DNA from: Lentzea terrae
Lineage (GTDB): Bacteria > Actinomycetota > Actinomycetes > Mycobacteriales > Pseudonocardiaceae
DNA length: 64,000 bases
Direction of reading: 5' to 3'
Assembly (NCBI RefSeq): GCF_003265345.1
Contig: NZ_QFWW01000020.1
Span: 666,346 to 730,345, forward strand
Positions 46,726 through 53,529 of this stretch are shown in pieces; position 1 is the stretch's first letter; each line of letters starts with the position of its first letter. The translations under genes were made by a program, and so were the position numbers. Under the pieces are notes generated by a model. That model searched no databases. It was not told the origin of the DNA and saw only the letters and a list, made by a program, of their open reading frames with translations.

Positions 46726-46747
46726 ATATCTGTCGAGCGACAGGTAT
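46726..46747. promoter_or_regulatory. 22-bp dyad operator of the guanidine/urea operon
   Basis: CTGTCG-AG-CGACAG (46730-46743) is a perfect 14-bp palindrome, extended outward by ATA (46726-46728) and TAT (46745-46747). It lies 25-46 nt before the permease start. TAATTT (minus strand, 46795-46790) could be the -10 box upstream of it. Size and symmetry fit the TetR regulator at the operon's end. Confidence 0.6.
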
Positions 46748-46834
46748 GACTGTTCAGCTCAGGTGTTTCACGTTCCGGTGACGCTGCGTAAATTAGCGGT
46801 TAAGCACCCGTGGTGGTATGCGCTTTCCGCAAAC

Positions 46835-47428
46835 TCACTCGCACGCCACCAACACCAGGCAGAGCAGGTTTCGCTGGTCGTCGACGATCTCGTGGCCGGT
46901 GACGTACTCCGCTTCGCCCACGGGGAAGACGAAGGCGTTGGCGCCGGTTTCTCGGTCCAGCACCACGTTCGTCCAGCTGTCGCCCGGCGCGGTGCGGACG
47001 AAGGCGGGTGTGCCGTCCTCCTCGTGCGGGAGTGACGCGCGCATGGCCTCGTCGCCCCACAGGACGGCGTAGTCCTCGATGAAGTGGGCGTCGTGGTAAC
47101 CGGGGACGTTCCAGTCCGCCGCCGCGATCGCGGAGGGCTCGGCCAACGGGATCACGACCACGGTGACCGTGTGCCAGGACGCGTCGGGATCCTCGCCGTC
47201 CGGGATGAAGGGGGTGGTGCCCACGTACACCGGGTGGCTGCCTGCGGGCAGGTGGTGGTTGAACCCGCCCTCGGTGCGCCACGGGGTTTCCCACGTGATC
47301 GGGCTGTCCAGCACGACGAGATCACCAGCGTGGCCGAACGACGCCGGACGGACGCGCGTGTACCTGTCAGCCAAGCGCCACAACAGTTTTTCGAGGTCCG
47401 CGGGATCAGGTCGCCTGTTGTTGGTCAC
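46835..47428 (-). CDS. DUF4241-like protein
   Basis: 197 residues. Segments GHAGDLVVLDSPITW, PVYVGTTPFIPDGED, VTVVVIPLAEPSAI and ANAFVFPVGEAEYVTGHE resemble the DUF4241 family, whose members have no proven function. The match is by pattern only. The 5' end overlaps the regulator gene by 23 bp, so the two are probably co-expressed. Confidence 0.55.
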   Translation of the reverse strand: MTNNRRPDPADLEKLLWRLADRYTRVRPASFGHAGDLVVLDSPITWETPWRTEGGFNHHLPAGSHPVYVGTTPFIPDGEDPDASWHTVTVVVIPLAEPSAIAAADWNVPGYHDAHFIEDYAVLWGDEAMRASLPHEEDGTPAFVRTAPGDSWTNVVLDRETGANAFVFPVGEAEYVTGHEIVDDQRNLLCLVLVACE

Positions 47429-48293
47429 GTTCCGCTCTTCCAGGTGAGGTTTCAGGTCGGGGCGCCGTGGCTTGAGCCAGCAGTGCCAGCGTGGTGTGCG
47501 ACGGCGAGCCGGGTGGTGCGGTGGCGACCACGATGCTCGGACCCGTTCCGTTGCTGAGGGTTTGCTGCGTGACGGTGAGCGGGCCGACGAGGGGATGTCT
47601 CATCTCGTAGTCGGCGGTGCCACCGGCTTTGACGCGGTGGTCGGCCCACATCGAGGCGAACTCGTCGCTCTTCGCGCTCAGCTCCCCCACCAGTTCGTGC
47701 AGCGCGGCATCGTCGGGATGCTGTCCCACCGTCAGGCGCAGGTTTCCCACCACCGCCTTGGCTTTGCCCGGCCAGTCCGCGTACAGCTCGCGCGTGTGCG
47801 AGTCGAGGAACATGAGCCGGGCCATGTTCGGGCGGCGTGCCAGGTCGAAGTCCAAGTGTCCCGCGAACAACGCGTGCCCCAGCCTGTTCCAGGCCAGCAC
47901 GTCGCTGCGGCGGCCGAGCACGATCGCGGGGACGGCGGCCAGTGCGTCGAGCAACTGACCGGTCGCTGTGCAGACGCGCTCGGGCGCCGGCCTGCGCGGT
48001 CGGCGGGCCTGCTTCGCCGGCCTGGCCAGGGCGTGCAGGTGTTGCCGTTCGGCTTCGTCGAGGTGCAGGGCGGTGGCGAGGGCGTCCAGGACCTCCGGTG
48101 AGGCGCTGGTCGAGTGCCCTTGTTCGAGCCTCGTGTAGTAGGACGTGCTGACTCCGGCCAGACGCGCCAGTTCTTCCCGTCGCAGACCCGGCACACGTCG
48201 ACGATCGCCGTAGGTCGGTACGCCGATGTCATCGGGACGAAGCTGCGAGCGCCGCGTCTTGAGGAAGTCCCCCAACCGTGCCGTTCCGCTCAT
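47406..48293 (-). CDS. XRE-type regulator with MmyB-like ligand domain
   Basis: 295 residues. HTH in RREELARLAGVSTSYYTRLEQGHSTSASPEVLDALATAL, followed by a PAS-like MmyB domain (AIVLGRRSDVLAWNRLGHALF, then FASMWADHRV and HPLVGPLTVTQQTL) that binds fatty-acid-like ligands in the founding structure. It is divergent from the SRPBCC gene at 48425, its likely target along with the overlapping DUF4241-like gene. Confidence 0.88.
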   Translation of the reverse strand: MSGTARLGDFLKTRRSQLRPDDIGVPTYGDRRRVPGLRREELARLAGVSTSYYTRLEQGHSTSASPEVLDALATALHLDEAERQHLHALARPAKQARRPRRPAPERVCTATGQLLDALAAVPAIVLGRRSDVLAWNRLGHALFAGHLDFDLARRPNMARLMFLDSHTRELYADWPGKAKAVVGNLRLTVGQHPDDAALHELVGELSAKSDEFASMWADHRVKAGGTADYEMRHPLVGPLTVTQQTLSNGTGPSIVVATAPPGSPSHTTLALLAQATAPRPETSPGRAERDQQQAT

Positions 48294-48424
48294 GGACCCG
48301 AGTATGGCTGGTGTCTGCGCCCGGAACCTGCCCCGGCCGGGGATACGCAGAGCCGGGAGTGGTGCGCCCGCCAGATCGCCGGTGGGATTCGGAGTTGCCG
48401 AGAAACGTCGAACAGGGGATCGCC

Positions 48425-48934
48425 ATGAGCACCGCAGTTGAACCGCACAACCGCATCGAGACCGTTGCCCTGGCCGACTTCACCTTCACGCGTCGCGCGT
48501 GGGTCGATGCCACTCCTGCCGAGGTCTACCGACTGGTCAGCGATGTGTCCTCGATCAGTCGCTGGAGTCCCAACGCGAGCGAGGTCGCCTTCGACGAGGG
48601 TGCCGGCCCCGTCGCCGGGGCCTGGTTCAGCGGGCACAACCGCAGGGACGGCAAGGAGTGGATCACTCGTTCGCAGGTGGTGCGGGCCGAACCAGGTTCC
48701 GCCTTCGTCTTCGTGGTCGGTGGAGCCGAGAACGGCATCGTCGAGTGGAGCTGGACGTTCCAGGCGCGCGGCCGCGGATCCGTGGTGGAGCAGTCGTGGC
48801 GGTTGCTCCGCCTTGACCCGGTTCTCCCGAGCACTCGAGCGGAGTTGACCGCATTGCGCGACTACATGGCGGACAGCGCGGAAGCCACGCTCACCTCCCT
48901 CGCCGAATGGGTCACGAGCAACCCCCGTCAGTGA
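48425..48934 (+). CDS. SRPBCC-family (START/PYR-like) protein
   Basis: 169 residues from ATG 48425 with GGGGA upstream. The helix-grip pattern is clear: RRAWVDATPAEVYRLVSDVSSISRWSPN, VVRAEPGSAFVFVVGG, WSWTFQARG, and a long C-terminal helix. These proteins bind or transform hydrophobic ligands; function unknown. An in-frame extension upstream overlaps the divergent regulator's start and is rejected. The last 7 bp overlap the convergent amidohydrolase. Confidence 0.85.
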   Translation: MSTAVEPHNRIETVALADFTFTRRAWVDATPAEVYRLVSDVSSISRWSPNASEVAFDEGAGPVAGAWFSGHNRRDGKEWITRSQVVRAEPGSAFVFVVGGAENGIVEWSWTFQARGRGSVVEQSWRLLRLDPVLPSTRAELTALRDYMADSAEATLTSLAEWVTSNPRQ

Positions 48935-51921
48935 TCGCAGCAGACGTGCTCGGCCCACTCCGGCTCGTGCCACCAGTGCTCGTTCTCCGCGGACGGCAAC
49001 GGTTCGCGCGCACTCGTCGCCATGACCTGGGCCTGGTTCTGGTACGGCGCAAGCAGATCCGCGATCTGGTGGAGCCTGCCGCCCACCATGACCTGCTTGA
49101 CGTCGGCCGCGGCCTTGATGTCGGCGAGCGGGTTTCCGTCGACGAACGAGATGTCGGCGGCCGCGCCCGGCTTGATCGCGCCGAGCGGGAGGCCCAGCCA
49201 GCGCGCCGGGTTTCGGGTGGCGGTGATCAGCGCTTCCCGTGGCGTGAAGCCGAACTTCACCATCGCGCGCAGGTTCATGTGGGTGGCGGTGGCCGGGGCG
49301 TCCAGGGGTGCGTCGGTGCCGCAGATGACCAGGCCGCCGCCGCGGTGCACCGCAAGAGCGAACTCGACCCAGTTGCGCAGGATGTGGGCGGACGAGGCGG
49401 CGCCTCCGCTGTTGGCGTCGGCGAGGTAGCGCTCGTACTCCCACGGCGGGAAGAGGATGCGGGTGCGTTCGTCGAGTGCCAAGGACTTGTCCTCGGCGAA
49501 CAGGGCGCGGTTGTGGAACAGGGTCGGGGTCATCGACATGCCCGACCGCACGAACAACGACACCACGTCCTGGTACGCGCGGCCCTGGCGGGTGACGGTG
49601 TGGGAGTAGCCGAGGCGGTTGGTGGCGCCGACGTGTTCCATGCCGTCCATGCCCAGGTTGGCGGCCGGGTAGAGGTAGTGGGACGACAGCGGGATCTTGG
49701 CGCGCTGGACGGCCGCGCGCTGCAGTTCCACAGGAAGGCGGACGTAGGTTTTGATCATGTCGTACGCCAGCTCGTGGGCCCGGCGCAGTTCGAGGTCGAG
49801 CTGGGCGCGGGACAGCGTGGGGCGCATGAAGTTGTAGTAGACGCGCGAGCCGTCGATGGCTTCGCCGGTGGCGTAGAAACGTGGCCCGGTCAGGGTTCCC
49901 GCGGCCAGCGCTTCGCGCGTTTCGACCATTTGGTAGACCGGGTCGCCGGGCGAACGGACGGTGGTGATGCCGTAGGCGAGCCACACGTTGCCCTGGCGTG
50001 CTCCCCACTGGCGGCCGCGCAGGTGCCAGTGGTTGTGGGCGTCGATCAGGCCGGGAATGGCGGTCAGGCTGGACGCGTCGACGTCGGCGCGGCCCCGGTG
50101 CGGGCGGACTTCCTTGACACAGCCGCGTTCCACGACGATGTCGACGTTGTGGCGGAGGTCCTGCGCTTCGCCGTTCCAGTAGGCGCCGACGTGGACGACC
50201 TTGCGCTCGGGAGCTTTGGGCTTGGCCCAGTTCAGGTTCACCCGGATCGTGGACGTCCTGCCGTCCAGAGTGGACTTCCTGAGCCGGCCGTTGTTCAGAT
50301 ACACCAACGCCTCGTTGCCGTGCCATGCGAGCGAGTCGGTGACCTCGCGGGTGACCTGGCGCGGTTCACCCGTGAAGTTCCCCTTGGCGTCCACGGGAAC
50401 GACCCAGGCAACGCTCTCCACGACGAACGCGATGTACTTGCCGTCCGGGGACCACACCGGGCCGTCGTCGCCGCGGGTGGCGATGGAGCGGAACGGCATG
50501 GGCTCGGTGTACCTGAGCTCACCCGAGCCCAGGTCCACGGACAGGACCTGGCTGGTGCCCTCGCGGAACCTGCGCGAGAACGGCTTCACCGCCGCGAGGG
50601 CGACGATCGTGCCGTCCGCGGACCACGTCGGGCGGCCCGGTTGGAAGAGCGTGGACGTGATCTGGCGGCGGCCGCCGGCGTCGGCGATCCAGACCTGGCC
50701 GTCCTGGTCCACGTACGCGACCTTGGTGCCGTCCGGGGAGAAACGTGGCGTGGTCTGCGCACCCGGCGCCGGCGCGAAGAGCTTGTCCTCACCTGTCGCG
50801 AGGTCGCGGACCCAGAGCTGCGCGACGCCGGAGCGGTCGCTGGCGTAGACCAACCGGGTGCCGTCGGGCGAGAAGTCCGGGTCGGAGTCGAAGTACTTGC
50901 CGTCGGTCAGCTTCGTGGTCTTGCCGCCGCTCACCAGGTAAAGCGCGTTCAACGCGCGGAACGCGATCTTCGAGCCGTCCCTGGACACGACCGGGCCCGC
51001 GATGCCCTTGACCGGTCCTGCGGTGAGGTTCTTGCCGCGATGGGGCTGCACGGTCCGGATCGGGACGGTGACCTCGAACGGGATGTCAGTGCTGGTACCT
51101 TCGACGTGCCAGCGGATCTTGCCGTCAGCGGTGTAGAGGACGCGGTCGCCGTCCCACACCGGGGCGAACCCGAAGATGTCCTGGCCGGTGACCACGGCCG
51201 TCGTGCCCAGCATCAGATCGGCCTGGCCGGGCCGCATCTGCGTGTAGCTCGGCTGGTCGCCAGGACCGAACGCGGCACCGAACAGCTGGAAGCCCGCCGG
51301 TGCCGTGACGAGGCGGGAGCGCCGACCGTCCAACGTGACCGTGTCGACGGTGGTGTTGCCGGTGATGAAGATGATCCGCTTGCCGTCCTTCGACCACTGC
51401 GGTGCGGCCGCCTCGTCCGGAGCGCCGGTCAGCTGCGTGATGGCGCCGGACGCGACGTCCAGGACGTGCACGCCGTAGCTGCCGGCGCGGTCGCTGACGA
51501 ACGCGATCTTCGTGCCGTCCGGGGAGAACGCGGGCTCGCGGTGGTCGTACTTGCCCCGCGTGAGCTGCTTGAGGCCGGTGCCGTCGAACCCGACAACGCA
51601 GAGGTGGTAGTTGCCGTCTCGATAGGACTGGAACGCGATCTGGTTGCCCGGCCCGAACGACGGCAGCGTGGCGTCCTGCAGCTCGTCGGTCAGCTTCCGC
51701 GCCGTGCCACCGGTGGACGGCAGCACCCAGATCGCCGTGACGAGGTCGATCGCAAGCCACTTGCCGTCCGCGGAGCGGGAAACCGAGATGTTGGTGCCCT
51801 GCGTCAACCGGACCCCGGTCTCCCCGGCCTGAGCCGAACCGATGCTCAGCGTGGACGCGGCGGTGGCGACGGCGGCGGCCTGGCCGGTGCGGGTCAGCAG
51901 TTCGCGGCGCGACAGATCCAT
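48928..51921 (-). CDS. Tat-exported beta-propeller amidohydrolase
   Basis: 997 residues from ATG 51921 with GGGGGAG 5 nt upstream. Tat signal MDLSRRELLTRTGQAAAV. Residues about 40-600 are TolB/WD40-like blades, each with a pattern such as PAFSPDGTKIAFVSDRAG or PDFSPDGTRLVYASDRSG. The C-terminal 380 residues are an amidohydrolase with LIDAHNHWHLRG, SSHYLYPAANLGMDGMEH, ICGTDAP and AAADISFVDGNPLADI. This propeller-amidohydrolase fusion is known in actinomycetes and related to imidazolonepropionase-like enzymes. Substrate unknown; extracellular. Confidence 0.9.
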   Translation of the reverse strand: MDLSRRELLTRTGQAAAVATAASTLSIGSAQAGETGVRLTQGTNISVSRSADGKWLAIDLVTAIWVLPSTGGTARKLTDELQDATLPSFGPGNQIAFQSYRDGNYHLCVVGFDGTGLKQLTRGKYDHREPAFSPDGTKIAFVSDRAGSYGVHVLDVASGAITQLTGAPDEAAAPQWSKDGKRIIFITGNTTVDTVTLDGRRSRLVTAPAGFQLFGAAFGPGDQPSYTQMRPGQADLMLGTTAVVTGQDIFGFAPVWDGDRVLYTADGKIRWHVEGTSTDIPFEVTVPIRTVQPHRGKNLTAGPVKGIAGPVVSRDGSKIAFRALNALYLVSGGKTTKLTDGKYFDSDPDFSPDGTRLVYASDRSGVAQLWVRDLATGEDKLFAPAPGAQTTPRFSPDGTKVAYVDQDGQVWIADAGGRRQITSTLFQPGRPTWSADGTIVALAAVKPFSRRFREGTSQVLSVDLGSGELRYTEPMPFRSIATRGDDGPVWSPDGKYIAFVVESVAWVVPVDAKGNFTGEPRQVTREVTDSLAWHGNEALVYLNNGRLRKSTLDGRTSTIRVNLNWAKPKAPERKVVHVGAYWNGEAQDLRHNVDIVVERGCVKEVRPHRGRADVDASSLTAIPGLIDAHNHWHLRGRQWGARQGNVWLAYGITTVRSPGDPVYQMVETREALAAGTLTGPRFYATGEAIDGSRVYYNFMRPTLSRAQLDLELRRAHELAYDMIKTYVRLPVELQRAAVQRAKIPLSSHYLYPAANLGMDGMEHVGATNRLGYSHTVTRQGRAYQDVVSLFVRSGMSMTPTLFHNRALFAEDKSLALDERTRILFPPWEYERYLADANSGGAASSAHILRNWVEFALAVHRGGGLVICGTDAPLDAPATATHMNLRAMVKFGFTPREALITATRNPARWLGLPLGAIKPGAAADISFVDGNPLADIKAAADVKQVMVGGRLHQIADLLAPYQNQAQVMATSAREPLPSAENEHWWHEPEWAEHVCCDH

Positions 51922-52014
51922 GACACTCCCCCAGAGTCGATCCCCTGCGAGATCCACCCTGCCACCGGCAAGCCCGTGCGCTATCGACCGTTCGGCGTAG
52001 TGCCGGTTGCGGCA

Positions 52015-52446
52015 CTACCGCTCGACGTTCTCCTTGAGGCGCTTGAGATCCGCCGCGATGCTGCGCCGCACCTGCCAGCGCATCAACGGCTCGGCCACCG
52101 CGAAGAACCCGCCGGGCGAGCCGGCAGCCCGAATCGCGACGTTCGTCCCCTCCGGTGTGTCCGCCAGCTCGTACCGCACGGTCATCGGGAACGGTTTCTC
52201 GACCTTCATCTCGATGAGCCGATCGGGCTCGTGCGCGGTCACCACGTAGCCGTAGTCGAACGTGCGCCCCAGGAACTTCGCGGTGCGGACGACGGTCGCG
52301 CCCTCCACCAGCAGCCCGGGCTGGTTCGGCCGCGACGCGGTGATCCCGCCCGTCCACGCGAGGTCGTTGGCGGGGTCGAACATGTACGCCGCCACCTCGG
52401 CCCGCGGCTTGCGCACGACTACCTCCGGCCGCACATCCACGCTCAT
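52015..52446 (-). CDS. SRPBCC-family protein
   Basis: 143 residues with the START-like pattern: VVVRKPRAEVAAYMFDPANDLAWTGG, LLVEGATVVRTAKFLG, YVVTAHEPDRLIEMKV, and a C-terminal helix ending LKRLKENVER. The start overlaps the stop of the YdeI-like gene by 4 nt (ATGA), so the two are translationally coupled. Function unknown. Confidence 0.85.
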   Translation of the reverse strand: MSVDVRPEVVVRKPRAEVAAYMFDPANDLAWTGGITASRPNQPGLLVEGATVVRTAKFLGRTFDYGYVVTAHEPDRLIEMKVEKPFPMTVRYELADTPEGTNVAIRAAGSPGGFFAVAEPLMRWQVRRSIAADLKRLKENVER

Positions 52447-53000
52447 GGCCGGAGGCTAGTCCTGCCGTGATGTGCCCGCACGTTCAGCGCGGCCAGCTCG
52501 ACGGTCTCGGCGATCCGCCGTTGCCGGGTCTCCGGTTTGCGCGCCTGCGTGACCCACTCCAGGATGAGCCTGCGCGACGACGGCGGGAACGCCTCGAAGT
52601 TCTTGCACGCCAAGGGATTCTCCGCGAGGGCCGCATCGAGGTCGGCCGCCTGGACCTCCCACCGGCCGGTGGCCTTGGCGTGGTCGATCAGCTCCTGACC
52701 GCGCGGGGTCATCAGGCCGGCCGTGCTCATCCGCGCGGCCCGTTCGCGGTTCAGGGCGCTCCAGCCGCTGCGGGACGTGCGCGGGCTGAACCGCAGCGCC
52801 GAGCTGTGCTGGTCCTGCTTGCGGTGGTGGCTGTCGATCCAGCCGAAGCACAGCGCGTGCTCGATCGCCTCCTCGTAGCGGATCGTGTGCACGGGGCTGT
52901 CCTTGTGGTGGATCAGCAGCCACACCTCCTTGGCGCTGCCGGAGTGCTGGGCGAGCCAGGAGCGCCAGTCGTCGGTCGTGGCGGCGAGGAACGTGTTCAT
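52443..53000 (-). CDS. YdeI/OmpD-associated-like protein
   Basis: 185 residues. Segments WLAQHSGSAKEVWLLIHHKDS, YEEAIEHALCFGWIDSH, RFSPRTSRSGWSALNRERA and LMTPRGQELIDHAKATGRW are the conserved core of the YdeI/OmpD-associated (bacteriocin-protection-like) family. The molecular role is not established. First gene of a two-gene unit with the SRPBCC protein. Confidence 0.87.
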   Translation of the reverse strand: MNTFLAATTDDWRSWLAQHSGSAKEVWLLIHHKDSPVHTIRYEEAIEHALCFGWIDSHHRKQDQHSSALRFSPRTSRSGWSALNRERAARMSTAGLMTPRGQELIDHAKATGRWEVQAADLDAALAENPLACKNFEAFPPSSRRLILEWVTQARKPETRQRRIAETVELAALNVRAHHGRTSLRP

Positions 53001-53018
53001 GCACCCAGGATCACGCTC

Positions 53019-53043
53019 AAAGTGCTCATCAACTGAGCACTTT
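53019..53043 (-). terminator. Hairpin at the 3' end of the 129-residue gene
   Basis: AAAGTGCTC (53019-53027) and GAGCACTTT (53035-53043) form a 9-bp stem with a 7-nt loop. On the minus strand the hairpin begins at the last stop-codon base of the 53043-53432 gene and ends 18 nt before the YdeI-like start. There is no T-run. It may terminate the upstream transcript or act as an operator for the downstream pair. Confidence 0.5.
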
Positions 53044-53432
53044 CAGATGACGAGCGCACCCTCGATGCGGGCCACCATGGCGTCCTCCGCGGACACGACC
53101 ACGCCGTCGGCCTCGGCGACCTCGCGGCAGATCGCCAGCACGGCGCGCGGGAACGACGCGGCGTCCTCCGGCGAGCGGGCGGACAGGATCTTCATCGAGC
53201 GGCGCAGGGCCTCGAGGACGACCGGTTCGATCTCCTCGTCGGTACCGGCGGGGACGGACGGGCGTGCGGCACCCATCACCATGCGCAGGTCGGGGCCCAG
53301 GTTGGCCAGGGCGCGCAGGCCGGCGAACCGCTCCTCCAGCACGGGGCCGGGGTCGGCGTGGGAGACCAGCAGCATCGCGCCGTACACGGCGGTGCGCAGC
53401 GTGCGGCTCTCCTCGTCGGTGTAAAAGATCAT
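53043..53432 (-). CDS. Small acidic protein of unknown function (TerB-like pattern)
   Basis: 129 residues, not recognised. It is helical and acidic; AICREVAEADGVVVSAEDAMVARIEGAL recalls the Asp-containing repeats of TerB-like proteins but the match is weak. TAGAGT lies 7 nt before the ATG on the minus strand with no Shine-Dalgarno site, which suggests leaderless expression. Divergent from the S8 protease. Confidence 0.6.
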   Translation of the reverse strand: MIFYTDEESRTLRTAVYGAMLLVSHADPGPVLEERFAGLRALANLGPDLRMVMGAARPSVPAGTDEEIEPVVLEALRRSMKILSARSPEDAASFPRAVLAICREVAEADGVVVSAEDAMVARIEGALVI

Positions 53433-53481
53433 GGGCCCTACTCTATGTCGGCTCGGCTGGACGTCGGTCAACGGTTGTGGC

Positions 53482-53505
53482 CGTTCCGGCACTTGTTCCG
53501 GAACG
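53482..53505. promoter_or_regulatory. Inverted repeat upstream of the S8 protease
   Basis: CGTTCCGG (53482-53489) and CCGGAACG (53498-53505) are reverse complements 8 nt apart, lying 25-48 nt before the protease start. It may be an operator or a leader hairpin. Confidence 0.45.
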
Positions 53506-53529
53506 ACCGCCGCCGGAAGCGTGACCTGC

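Noticed and set aside
46760-46800. GlnR box in front of the guanidine/urea operon
   Set aside because: GTCAC and GAAAC half-sites are present but 8 nt apart rather than 6, and a second pair is not clear.
46702-46834. Guanidine-I (ykkC) riboswitch in the operon leader
   Set aside because: None of the conserved segments I know (the CUAGGGUUCCG, GGUCCGAGAG and terminal GGGAUAAAAGCCC types) is present on the minus strand.
52015-53000. Toxin-antitoxin pair
   Set aside because: The 4-nt overlap is suggestive, but both products match YdeI-like and SRPBCC families and are too large and unlike known pairs.
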